DNA from: Pusillimonas sp. DMV24BSW_D
GTDB taxonomy: Bacteria; Pseudomonadota; Gammaproteobacteria; Burkholderiales; Burkholderiaceae_B
Direction of reading: 5' to 3'
DNA length: 64,000 bases
NCBI RefSeq assembly: GCF_011388195.1
Contig: NZ_CP049990.1
Coordinates: forward strand, 620,001 to 684,000
Under the pieces are notes generated by a model. It was not told the origin of the DNA. It made no database searches and worked only from the letters and a program-made list of their open reading frames with translations. Every line of letters begins with the position of its first letter. The stretch's first letter is position 1. Below are positions 52,319 through 60,693 of this stretch, in pieces. A program made the position numbers and the translations under genes.

Positions 52319-52960
52319 TTACGGTTGATAATCGGGCTGGACGGCCGGCGCGGCTGCCTTGAATTCGGGCAGCGATGTGCAATGCTCGTAGACTCTCAGC
52401 ACACGTGGATACGGTGTGAGGTCACACTTCATGCGCGCGGCATTGGCCACCTGCGGCACCAGGCAGCAATCCGCCAGCGAAACCTGATTATCAAAGCAGT
52501 AGTTGCCTGAATCAGCACGCTCCAACAAGGCTTCCAGCGACTTGAACCCCTCGGCAATCCAGTGGTGATACCAAGCGTTCTTTTGCTCTTCGCTCACGCC
52601 CAGCTCTTTCACCAAATAGCGCAGAACACGCAAATTGTTCAGCGGATGCATATCGCAGGAAATAAGATTCGCCACCTCGAGTACGCGCGCCCGCTTTTCC
52701 AGATCTTCAGGAATCAGGCGTGGCTCGGGAAAACGCGCATCGAGATAATCGGCAATGGCCATCGATTGACCCAGCTCGAACCCGTTATCGTCAACCAGCA
52801 AGGGCACATTGGCGGCGGGATTCTTGCGAACGTAATCTTCCGCCTTGTGCTCCATGACCCGGATATTCACCGGATTCAGGTTGAAATCCACTTTTTTCAA
52901 CGCCAGCACAATGCGAATACGGTAGGACGTGGAACTGTTGAAAAAACTGTAGAAGTCCAT
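52319..52960 (-). CDS. nagL: Maleylpyruvate isomerase (zeta-class glutathione S-transferase, NagL-like)
   Basis: This 213-residue glutathione-dependent isomerase turns maleylpyruvate into fumarylpyruvate. The thioredoxin-like N-terminal domain carries the zeta-class active serines in FFNSSTSYRIRI near residue 8 and the glutathione-binding GQSMAIADYLDARFPEP near residue 64. The helical C-terminal domain follows. It starts 2 bp after the fumarylpyruvate hydrolase stop. Maleylacetoacetate isomerase is the same family; the gentisate context decides the name. Confidence 0.88.
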   Translation of the reverse strand: MDFYSFFNSSTSYRIRIVLALKKVDFNLNPVNIRVMEHKAEDYVRKNPAANVPLLVDDNGFELGQSMAIADYLDARFPEPRLIPEDLEKRARVLEVANLISCDMHPLNNLRVLRYLVKELGVSEEQKNAWYHHWIAEGFKSLEALLERADSGNYCFDNQVSLADCCLVPQVANAARMKCDLTPYPRVLRVYEHCTSLPEFKAAAPAVQPDYQP

Positions 52961-52962
52961 AT

Positions 52963-53661
52963 TTACACCACCTTTACAGCAATGGTTCCCAAGCCCTCAA
53001 CGCTGCCTTCCATGAGGTCACCTTTTACAACCGGGCCCACACCTTCAGGCGTGCCTGTGTAAATCAGATCGCCTTCTTCCAGCCGGAAGTAACGCGACAA
53101 ATAGCTCACCGTTTCGGCCACATTCCAGATGAGCTTGTCGATGGTGCTTTTCTGCTTGAACTCACCGTTTACTTTCAAGGCAATTTCAGCTTGTTCCAGA
53201 TTGTTTACCGTGCCAGCCGGATGCATGGGCCCAATAGGCGCACTGTCGTCGAAAGCCTTACCGATTTCCCACGGACGACCCATTTCACGCATTTTCATTT
53301 GCAGGTCGCGACGCGTCATATCCAAACCTACCGCGTAGCCCCATACGTGCGACAACGCATCGGCTTCGCTAATATTGGAGCCGGCTTTGCCGATCGCCGC
53401 CACCAATTCAATTTCGTAATGATAGTTCTCGGTTTCCGACGGATAAGGCACTTCCAGCGTGTCGCCGTACGCTACCGGCTTTACGGAATCGGTAGGCTTG
53501 CAGAAAAAGAAGGGCGGTTCACGATCGGGGTCGAAGCCCATTTCGCGGGCATGGGCGGCATAGTTACGGCCCACGCAATACACGCGGCGAACCGGGAACT
53601 GCTCAGTGGTGCCGACAACCGGCACGCCAACAACTTCAGGTGCTTTCACAACATAAGACAT
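52963..53661 (-). CDS. nagK: Fumarylpyruvate hydrolase (FAH family, NagK-like)
   Basis: This 232-residue enzyme splits fumarylpyruvate into fumarate and pyruvate, the last step of the gentisate pathway. FAH-domain marks are VYCVGRNYAAHAREMG near residue 27, the metal-binding YEIELVAAIG near residue 81, and VGLDMTRRDLQ. The GAIYTGTPEGVGPV-type closing motif reads DLIYTGTPEGVGPVVKGD. It follows the gentisate dioxygenase by 77 bp and is nearly joined to the isomerase gene. Confidence 0.9.
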   Translation of the reverse strand: MSYVVKAPEVVGVPVVGTTEQFPVRRVYCVGRNYAAHAREMGFDPDREPPFFFCKPTDSVKPVAYGDTLEVPYPSETENYHYEIELVAAIGKAGSNISEADALSHVWGYAVGLDMTRRDLQMKMREMGRPWEIGKAFDDSAPIGPMHPAGTVNNLEQAEIALKVNGEFKQKSTIDKLIWNVAETVSYLSRYFRLEEGDLIYTGTPEGVGPVVKGDLMEGSVEGLGTIAVKVV

Positions 53662-53738
53662 AATGGGTCTCTCTTTATTTCGATTAATAAAATTGAATTG
53701 GTTAAACCAAACCGCGCGTATTTTGCTTAAAAAAAGGT

Positions 53739-54788
53739 TTACAGGCGCTCCTCACGCAACAAACCCAGTGCAACTTGAATCGGGCGGTCGGAATAGCTGA
53801 ACAAAACGGCCTCTTCCTGTACTTCAAAATGCACTTTGTGCCAGGAAGGCACAACGAATACATCACGCGGCGTGAACTCAAACACCTTATCACCAATATA
53901 TGCTTTGCCGGTACCCTCTACGACACTGAACACCGTGGCGTCGGTAGTGCGATACGCCTTCCCTTTAAACCCCTTGGGCAACAGCTGCATGAAGGTGGCC
54001 ATGGTGGGCATGGCAAAGCCGCCTGTCGCCGGATTCACGTAGCGCAACTTGATGCCGTCGTATTCGTCTATTTCGCCGTGACGCTGTAACTGATACAAGG
54101 CCTCACGCGTGCGCTCGTAGGGGTAATTGAAAATAGGCGATGTCTTGCCGTTTACCTCGTAGTGCACCGGCAACATGTTATAGCCGTACCGCGCATAACT
54201 ATCGCCTTCAGGCCGGGCAATCGGCTGCACCGCCTCGGGGTAGTTCTCGGCAAAGCCCGTGCCCATCATACGAATGAAGGGAATATCCAGACCGTCGAGC
54301 CACACCACCGGCTCACCACCATCGGCCACCGCTGCGTTACCATGATCGTGCCAGGTCCAGGTGGGCGTAATAATGAAGTCACCGGGATGCATGGTGGTGC
54401 GCTCGCCGTTCACCGCCGTGTACGCCCCTTTGCCTTCCACAATAAAACGCAAGGCCGACTGCACGTGGCGGTGGCTGGGCGCCACTTCGCCAGGCAGAAT
54501 CAGTTGCAGGCCGGCATACAGTGTGGGAGTAATCGAAGCCTGGCCCCGCAAACCGGGGTTTTCAAGAATCAGCACACGCCGCACCGCCTCCTCGGCGGTA
54601 ATCAGTTCACCCGACTCCATAATGTCGGATCGAACCGCGTCGTAACGCCATAAATGCGGTACACACTCCGTAGTGGGCGACTGCGGCACCAAACTATGCA
54701 ATGACTCCCATAAAGGAGTCATGTCTTTCTTGTCGATCCGCGCGTAGTAAGCCTCGCGCTCGGCTTTGTTCGCAACCGGACTATTCAT
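53739..54788 (-). CDS. Gentisate 1,2-dioxygenase
   Basis: This 349-residue bicupin opens the gentisate ring to maleylpyruvate. The N-terminal cupin holds iron with His106 and His108 ([12 protein letters not shown]) and His147/His149 of TWHDHG. The C-terminal cupin has lost the His pair ([11 protein letters not shown]), the usual state in this family. It heads the operon gentisate dioxygenase - nagK - nagL - 3-hydroxybenzoate 6-hydroxylase, which makes the function firm. The AAGGAGA ribosome site is strong. Confidence 0.92.
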   Translation of the reverse strand: MNSPVANKAEREAYYARIDKKDMTPLWESLHSLVPQSPTTECVPHLWRYDAVRSDIMESGELITAEEAVRRVLILENPGLRGQASITPTLYAGLQLILPGEVAPSHRHVQSALRFIVEGKGAYTAVNGERTTMHPGDFIITPTWTWHDHGNAAVADGGEPVVWLDGLDIPFIRMMGTGFAENYPEAVQPIARPEGDSYARYGYNMLPVHYEVNGKTSPIFNYPYERTREALYQLQRHGEIDEYDGIKLRYVNPATGGFAMPTMATFMQLLPKGFKGKAYRTTDATVFSVVEGTGKAYIGDKVFEFTPRDVFVVPSWHKVHFEVQEEAVLFSYSDRPIQVALGLLREERL

Positions 54789-54995
54789 GGCTATCTCCTT
54801 GATACGGAATCGGAAACCTGGAGTGGTGAAAAACCACGTCGATGGTTATTCCGAATTCCCATACCCTGAATATACGTCGGTTGAGGTGGGATTTGTGTGC
54901 TTTGTTATATGTTTATCGATGAAATATTTGTATGAGGTATATGTTTTTTTATATCTCTTCGTGAGCCGCCCATACACGATGATGCCTTATTCCGC
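54789..54995. promoter_or_regulatory. Leader region of the gentisate operon, no gene
   Basis: These 207 bases are AT-rich in their distal half and hold no gene. Seen on the minus strand are a TATAAC hexamer near 54902-54907 that could be a -10, and a small leader hairpin GTGGT-N5-ACCAC (54823-54837) about 35 bp before the start. No convincing -35 is present, as expected for an activator-dependent promoter. No hairpin terminator for hpd is evident. Confidence 0.35.
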
Positions 54996-56072
54996 TCAGC
55001 TTTTCTTCCCCACCACCCCACGCTGCACCTGGTCGCGTTCAATCGATTCAAACAGGGCCTTGAAATTTCCTTCGCCGAAGCCTTCATCGCCTTTACGCTG
55101 AATAAACTCAAAGAACACCGGCCCCAACACGGTTTCTGAAAAGATTTGCAGCAGCAGGCGTTTGTCATCCTTTTCCGTTGAGCCGTCGAGCAAAATGCCG
55201 CGTGCCTGTAACGCCTCCACCGGTTCCCCATGATCCGGCAGGCGCTCGTTCAGCATTTCATAATACGTAGCGGGAGGTGCCTTCATCAACTTAACGCCGG
55301 CATTGCGCAAGCGATCCACCGTTTCCACAAGGTCGTCGGTAAGCAAGGCAATATGCTGGATGCCCTCGCCGTTGAACTGCATCAGGAATTCTTCTATCTG
55401 CCCGCCCCCGCCGGCTTCTTCGTTCAGCGGAATGCGGATCTTGCCATCGGGTGCCGTCATGGCGCGCGACGTTAAGCCGGTGTATTCACCTTTGATGTCG
55501 AAATAGCGAATTTCCCTGAAATTAAACAGACGCTCGTAGAACCCGGCCCAATAGCTCATGCGCCCCCGATACACGTTATGCGTTAGATGGTCGATCACTT
55601 TCAGGCCGTGCCCGGCAGGGTGAAGCGCCACACCCTCAATAAACTCGAAGTCGATATCGTAAATCGTCATGCCGTCGGTGAAACGGTCGATCAGATAAAG
55701 CGGCGCACCGCCAATCCCTTTAATGGCAGGTAGTCGCAACTCCATGGGGCCGGTGGGAATTTCCAGGGCCTGAGCACCCAGCTCCAATGCACGCTTATAC
55801 GCTTTGTGGGCGTCTTTCACCCGAAAAGCCATACCGCACGCAGAAGGCCCATGTTCGGCGGCGAAATACGCTGCCAGGCTTTTGGGCTCCTTGTTAATAA
55901 TGAAGTTAATGCCGCCCTGGCGATACAGCACCACATCTTTCGAACGATGCACGGCCACTTTGGTGAAGCCCAGCTTCTCAAACAACGGTTCCAGCACATT
56001 CGGTTCCGGTGAGGCGAACTCAACGAACTCAAACCCCATCAAACCCATTGGGTTTTCGAAAAGATCTGCCAT
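54996..56072 (-). CDS. hpd: 4-Hydroxyphenylpyruvate dioxygenase
   Basis: This 358-residue iron enzyme converts 4-hydroxyphenylpyruvate to homogentisate in tyrosine breakdown. Two vicinal-oxygen-chelate domains are visible. Iron ligands are the histidine in VIDHLTHNV near residue 160, the histidine in [10 protein letters not shown] near residue 243 and the glutamate in [20 protein letters not shown] near residue 325. The TAAGGAG ribosome site is strong. It lies only 32 bp after livF of the complete Liv operon, so it may be that operon's last gene. No homogentisate dioxygenase is present in the window. Confidence 0.93.
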   Translation of the reverse strand: MADLFENPMGLMGFEFVEFASPEPNVLEPLFEKLGFTKVAVHRSKDVVLYRQGGINFIINKEPKSLAAYFAAEHGPSACGMAFRVKDAHKAYKRALELGAQALEIPTGPMELRLPAIKGIGGAPLYLIDRFTDGMTIYDIDFEFIEGVALHPAGHGLKVIDHLTHNVYRGRMSYWAGFYERLFNFREIRYFDIKGEYTGLTSRAMTAPDGKIRIPLNEEAGGGGQIEEFLMQFNGEGIQHIALLTDDLVETVDRLRNAGVKLMKAPPATYYEMLNERLPDHGEPVEALQARGILLDGSTEKDDKRLLLQIFSETVLGPVFFEFIQRKGDEGFGEGNFKALFESIERDQVQRGVVGKKS

Positions 56073-56104
56073 GTCGTTCTCCTTAAACGCTTACTGCAAC
56101 GATA

Positions 56105-56821
56105 CTACAACCCCAGGTAAGCCTCCTTAACGCGGGGGTCGTTCTTCAGATTATCGCTGCTGCCGTGGAGCGTAATGCGCCCATTTTCCACCACGTAAGC
56201 TTCATCGGCCAAATTCAATGTATTGCGGGTGTCTTGCTCAGCAATCAAAATGGAAAGGCCGTTCTTGTTCAGGGAACGTATTGTGTCGAAAACCAACTGC
56301 GCCATAATCGGCGCCAAACCCAACGTGGGCTCATCCAATAGCAATAACTTGGGGCGCGCCATCAGGCCGCGCGCAATCGCCAGCATTTGTTGTTCCCCGC
56401 CGGAAAGCGTGCCGGCCGCCTGATTACGACGCTCTCGTAACCGAGGAAACAATTCATACATCTCTTCTATACGCTGCTTCCAGGTAGGGCGCGCAGCCGG
56501 CACGATACCGCCCAGGCGCAGGTTCTCTTCAACCGACAAGTTAGGAAAAACGCGCCGCCCTTCAGGCACCAGTACCATCCCCGCGTTGACGCGCTGGTGG
56601 CCGCGTTGGGCACCCATGCTTTTTCCATCGAATAGCACTTCGCCCTGCGTGACCGGCAACACCCCCGCCAACATCAACATAATCGTGGTTTTACCGGCAC
56701 CGTTTGCACCCAGTAATGCCGTTACGCTGCCTTCACGCACGTTCAGAGAAACACCATGGATAATTTGCACTTCCCCATAGCCGCCCACCACTTCTTTCAG
56801 GCTCAGGATATCTGTGCTCAT
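56105..56821 (-). CDS. livF: Liv-type ABC transporter ATP-binding protein LivF (second set)
   Basis: This 238-residue ATPase has Walker A GANGAGKTTIMLMLAG near residue 33, signature LSGGEQQMLAIARGL and Walker B LLLLDEPTLGLAP. The start overlaps the livG stop by 4 bp (ATGA). It belongs to a complete set: binding protein, livH, livM, livG, livF. With hpd after it and a NicX-like gene before it, the cargo is probably an aromatic or heteroaromatic acid. Confidence 0.93.
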   Translation of the reverse strand: MSTDILSLKEVVGGYGEVQIIHGVSLNVREGSVTALLGANGAGKTTIMLMLAGVLPVTQGEVLFDGKSMGAQRGHQRVNAGMVLVPEGRRVFPNLSVEENLRLGGIVPAARPTWKQRIEEMYELFPRLRERRNQAAGTLSGGEQQMLAIARGLMARPKLLLLDEPTLGLAPIMAQLVFDTIRSLNKNGLSILIAEQDTRNTLNLADEAYVVENGRITLHGSSDNLKNDPRVKEAYLGL

Positions 56822-57546
56822 TTCTGTTCTCCGAAATAGACCTCGTGCACACGCGGGTTGTCCGCGATCTCCTGCGGCGTGCCCATTGCGATGCGCTCTC
56901 CATGGTGTAGCACCACGATGCGATCCGACAATTGCATCAGGGCACGCATCACATGCTCAATGATTAATATCGTTAGCTTTCGGGAATGATGTTGTTCGCG
57001 AATAATGCCCAGCATCTCGCTGACCTCGGGCGGGGTCAGCCCTGCCATGACCTCATCAAGCATGACAACCTTGCAACCTGTGCTGATCGCGCGGGCAAGC
57101 TCCAGTTTCTTTTGCTTGGACAAGGTAAGCGCATGGGCCGGCGTGTCGGCCAGGTTCAACATCCCCAAGTCTTTCAAGACTATCTGGCAATGCGCAACGG
57201 CCTGTTGACGATTACGGATCAAAACCGAACCGAACATCGCCGCCGTCAGCAGGTTCTCCATGACCGTCAGGTTTTGAAATGGCTTAACGATTTGGAATGT
57301 ACGGGCAATGCCCCGTCGGCAGACCTGGTCCGGGCGAAGCCCCAGCAACGACTTTCCCTCGAGAAGAACATTTCCAGTCGTGGGTGGTAGATACCCTGCA
57401 ATCACGTTGAACAACGTGGTCTTGCCGGCCCCATTGGCCCCCATAATGCCCAGGATTTTCCCTTCATCAACCGTCATGGATATTTCAGCCAGCGCCCTTA
57501 GGCCCCCAAAGTTCTTACTCACGCCCTCCAGCTGGATTAAGCTCAT
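56818..57546 (-). CDS. livG: Liv-type ABC transporter ATP-binding protein LivG (second set)
   Basis: This 242-residue ATPase has Walker A GANGAGKTTLFNVIAG, signature LTLSKQKKLELARAI and Walker B VVMLDEVMAGLTP. It is coupled by 4-bp overlaps to livM upstream and livF downstream. The LSKQ spelling replaces the usual LSGGQ-type loop, as is common in LivG proteins. Confidence 0.93.
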   Translation of the reverse strand: MSLIQLEGVSKNFGGLRALAEISMTVDEGKILGIMGANGAGKTTLFNVIAGYLPPTTGNVLLEGKSLLGLRPDQVCRRGIARTFQIVKPFQNLTVMENLLTAAMFGSVLIRNRQQAVAHCQIVLKDLGMLNLADTPAHALTLSKQKKLELARAISTGCKVVMLDEVMAGLTPPEVSEMLGIIREQHHSRKLTILIIEHVMRALMQLSDRIVVLHHGERIAMGTPQEIADNPRVHEVYFGEQK

Positions 57547-58466
57547 GAGCCTTCTCCTTGAGCCCGATGCTTATAATTACGATACCAACCGAGCAAGCCA
57601 TTCGGTAACTTCACCACAAACACGATCAACAAAATACCCAGGATAATCATGTAAAACTGTGGCGCGTTCGTCCAAAGCAATTCAGACAGGATAACCAGGA
57701 AAATCACCCCGAACAGGGGGCCGCGCGCGTTATCGCCCCCGCCTAAAATCGCCATGACGATCACGGTAATAGAAATCATTGGGTCGAAGGCCTGGGTCGC
57801 CTCGAAATAGCTTGAACGCAGCGCCATTATCCCACCCACCATGCCGGGAATAATGGCAGACAAGATAAAAGCGATAAGTTTGTATCGTGCTACCGGCACA
57901 CCGAGTGTTTCCGCCGCCTCTTCGTTCTCACGCAGCGAACGTAGCCCATGACCAAACGGAGAGCGATGGACCGTTTCCAGCAATAAGGTCGACGCCACCG
58001 CCAGCACTAATACAATCCAGTAAATGGTTTCAATTGGCGGTGTACCAAACAAAAGGCGGCTGGAAATACCCATTTTGGCCTCTATGGCCATCAGGGAATA
58101 CTTCACCAACTCAGCCAAGCCAAACGTAAGAATGACAAAATAGGGTCCTCGAACCCGCATGACCGGTAAACCCACAATTAACGCAAACAGCGCACTAATA
58201 GCACCGGCCATGATCAAAGCCAGCCAGAGCGGTATCCATTGCCAGGTCACCACAACGACGTAGCTGCCGATCCCGTAAAACACAACCTGGCCCAGCGATA
58301 TGTAGCCTGTCATGCTGGAGAGCACTGCCCAACTTTGCGTGAGTGCCAACCACATCAGAATGGCCAAGCCCACGCCAATTGCATAGTCTTGTGCAAGAAA
58401 GGGAAGAACGGCAAACGCCAGAATCAAACAAACAAAAACCGCTATTTCTTTCAGGGTGACATTCAT
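57543..58466 (-). CDS. livM: Liv-type ABC transporter permease LivM (second set)
   Basis: This 307-residue permease has about nine membrane helices and the ATPase contact loop HRSPFGHGLRSLRENEEAAE near residue 168. It overlaps livH and livG by 4 bp each, so all four channel genes are translationally coupled. Confidence 0.93.
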   Translation of the reverse strand: MNVTLKEIAVFVCLILAFAVLPFLAQDYAIGVGLAILMWLALTQSWAVLSSMTGYISLGQVVFYGIGSYVVVVTWQWIPLWLALIMAGAISALFALIVGLPVMRVRGPYFVILTFGLAELVKYSLMAIEAKMGISSRLLFGTPPIETIYWIVLVLAVASTLLLETVHRSPFGHGLRSLRENEEAAETLGVPVARYKLIAFILSAIIPGMVGGIMALRSSYFEATQAFDPMISITVIVMAILGGGDNARGPLFGVIFLVILSELLWTNAPQFYMIILGILLIVFVVKLPNGLLGWYRNYKHRAQGEGS

Positions 58467-59359
58467 CGACTGACCCTTTTGGCAAATAAACCCTGCGGCA
58501 GAAACATAAGTGTTGCCACGAACACCCCATACAGCAAGACTGAACGTAAATTAGGAGACGTCAAGGCCACACCATAGGTTTCGATGGCCCCCAATAATAA
58601 GGCGGCCAAGAAACCACCCAGAATATTGCCCAGCCCACCCAAAATCACGACGATAAAAGCCGCAATCGCCAGCGGGAACCCGATAAACGGAGAAAATTGC
58701 TCCATCATGCCTAACAGCACACCTGCAACACCTGCCGACGCAAAGCCCAAGGTCAGACTCACAATATGCACTTGCTCGACATTCACGCCTACAATGCGGG
58801 CCGCCTCGGGCTGCTCAATCACCGAGCGCAAAGCAAGGCCAAAAACACTCCAGCGCAGAAAGAGTGTGACCCCGATGCATATCGCCAACGCAACCAGAAG
58901 GGCAATAATTCGGTTTCCCGTCATGGCCAGGTCGCCGAACCGATACACATGATCCATGTATTGATACGCGCGCGGGGTTGCCGTTTCCACCCAAGCCACG
59001 ATGTTTTGAATTAACAACGAAAGCCCAAAGAACAGCAACAAAGAGTTCGCTTCAAGCCGCTCCCTGCGGTCGACACGCACCAACATGTCTCGCAACAGAA
59101 ACTTGTAGAGCAACACACCAACGATGGCACTGAAGGCCGCGACAACCACGGTGGAGATCAAGGGTGACAGCCCAAAAACGCTGAACAGCCAATAGCCTAC
59201 GTACGCACCCACCATCACCAATTCACCGTGCGCCACATTAAGCAGGCGCATGGTCCCATAAACCAAATTCAGGCCTAACGCGATAATCGCGTAAAGGGCG
59301 CCTGTTACCAGCGTGGCAAACAGCAATTGCTGCGACAAAAACACATCCACGAAACTCAT
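58463..59359 (-). CDS. livH: Liv-type ABC transporter permease LivH (second set)
   Basis: This 298-residue permease starts MSFVDVFLSQQLLFATLVTG. NLVYGTMRLLNVAHGELVMV near residue 31 and the contact loop LALRSVIEQPEAARIVGVNV near residue 175 are family typical. It follows the binding-protein gene by 63 bp, with a hairpin between them. Confidence 0.93.
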   Translation of the reverse strand: MSFVDVFLSQQLLFATLVTGALYAIIALGLNLVYGTMRLLNVAHGELVMVGAYVGYWLFSVFGLSPLISTVVVAAFSAIVGVLLYKFLLRDMLVRVDRRERLEANSLLLFFGLSLLIQNIVAWVETATPRAYQYMDHVYRFGDLAMTGNRIIALLVALAICIGVTLFLRWSVFGLALRSVIEQPEAARIVGVNVEQVHIVSLTLGFASAGVAGVLLGMMEQFSPFIGFPLAIAAFIVVILGGLGNILGGFLAALLLGAIETYGVALTSPNLRSVLLYGVFVATLMFLPQGLFAKRVSR

Positions 59360-59383
59360 GCAACACCCCTGTCAGTGTTCCAG

Positions 59384-59410
59384 GGGCGACCCATTAGGTC
59401 GCCCTTTTTT
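59384..59410. terminator. Hairpin between binding-protein gene and livH, T-run on plus strand
   Basis: GGGCGACC (59384-59391) and GGTCGCCC (59397-59404) form perfect 8-bp arms with a 5-base loop; six T follow on the plus strand. The flanking genes run on the minus strand, where the stem is preceded by A-run and not followed by U. For that transcript it is better read as a stability or attenuation hairpin that favours the binding protein; as a plus-strand terminator it has no visible gene to end. Confidence 0.65.
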
Positions 59411-59422
59411 CTTGTTGGGCGC

Positions 59423-60613
59423 TTATTGAATAGGCGCTTTGGGCTGGAACTTGCTGGTGGCAATGGAGTCGGGCCAAATCAGCTTCAGGTGTCCATTCTG
59501 AATTTGCAGAAATGCCGTTGGGGTAATGACGTTTTGCACGCCTTCAAACTTCACCTTTCCATTAATAGTTTCGAATGTATCGGTGGCAATCGTCTCGCGC
59601 AGCTTTTCTTTATCCAAACCCACCTTGGCGACTGCTTGCTCCAGAATTTCCAAAGACAAGTAAGCCAACGAAGCGTTCAAATAGTCGGGTTCCTGGTTGT
59701 AGCGAGCAACGTAGTTATCGTAAAACTTGCGCGCATTTTTCCATTCTGGGTTATCCGGTGCCCAGTGGCCAATCGTTACAAAGCCATTGGCCGAATCACC
59801 CAGGGCTTTACGATAAAAGGCAGCCGACGCGCCCAACGCCACGAATTGAAAGGGGCTGGAGATGCCTATTTCCTTCGCCTGTTTACCGTATAGAACAGAG
59901 TCGCCCGGATAGGAAAGCGCCAACACCGCATCGGGATTCAATTCTTTGATTTGCGCCAACATGGGTGTCATGTCTTTAATACTGGGCGGGTACTCTGTGC
60001 TGAACTTGATTTCTATTCCGGCCTTCTTCAGCTCGGGCTCAATAAAGGTTTTCAGCTCTTTGGTCAGCGAAAGCACATTGGCCATGATGGCAACCGACTT
60101 AACATTGTTTTGCTGCATCAGCTTGGTCAGTTCCACCGCCATAACATCGGGTATCGCTGCGGTAGGGAACCAAATATAGCCGGGCTTCACCTCGCGCAAC
60201 ATGACGGAAGCCGATGTGTTTCCAACTACCGGAAATTTATACTTTTCCACGACCGGCGCAAGGGCGATCTGGAACGGCGTGCCCCAGGGCGCAATCAGCA
60301 AATCCACCTTATCGTCGGTAATGAGTTTTTCATAGATGCGTACCGACATTTCGGGCCGGGACTGATTGTCGTATTCGACAAACTCAACCAACCGCTTTTC
60401 ACCGGCAACATCGATGCCCCCACGCGCGTTGACCTCATCGCGCCACATCTCATAAACGGCATATTGGTCTTGCGCCGCATTGGCAAACGGCCCCGTTTGC
60501 GACATTGAAAAGCCAATACGAACAGGCGGCTTCTCGGCAGCCGCCGCCCCAAACATACTTGCGGCCAGGCCAATACTCAAAGCCACATTCAAAAACGTGC
60601 GTCGTGTCGTCAT
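59423..60613 (-). CDS. Liv-type ABC transporter substrate-binding protein with twin-arginine-like signal
   Basis: This 396-residue periplasmic receptor starts at the ATG at 60613, chosen for its GGAG ribosome site; the frame reaches 60637 without one. The N-terminus MTTRRTFLNVALSIGLAAS carries a twin-arginine motif (TTRRTFL) and ends in GAAAAEK. The mature protein begins PPVRIGFSMSQTGPFANAAQ, typical of aromatic-acid Liv receptors. It heads the set receptor-livHMGF-hpd and lies 56 bp after the NicX-like gene. The ligand is unknown. Confidence 0.92.
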   Translation of the reverse strand: MTTRRTFLNVALSIGLAASMFGAAAAEKPPVRIGFSMSQTGPFANAAQDQYAVYEMWRDEVNARGGIDVAGEKRLVEFVEYDNQSRPEMSVRIYEKLITDDKVDLLIAPWGTPFQIALAPVVEKYKFPVVGNTSASVMLREVKPGYIWFPTAAIPDVMAVELTKLMQQNNVKSVAIMANVLSLTKELKTFIEPELKKAGIEIKFSTEYPPSIKDMTPMLAQIKELNPDAVLALSYPGDSVLYGKQAKEIGISSPFQFVALGASAAFYRKALGDSANGFVTIGHWAPDNPEWKNARKFYDNYVARYNQEPDYLNASLAYLSLEILEQAVAKVGLDKEKLRETIATDTFETINGKVKFEGVQNVITPTAFLQIQNGHLKLIWPDSIATSKFQPKAPIQ

Positions 60614-60693
60614 AGTTGTCTCCGATGGTGTTTTCATTTATTACTTACTGAAGGTGTGTTGCCCAGCCACTTCCACTTTTTGTGCCGGGATGT

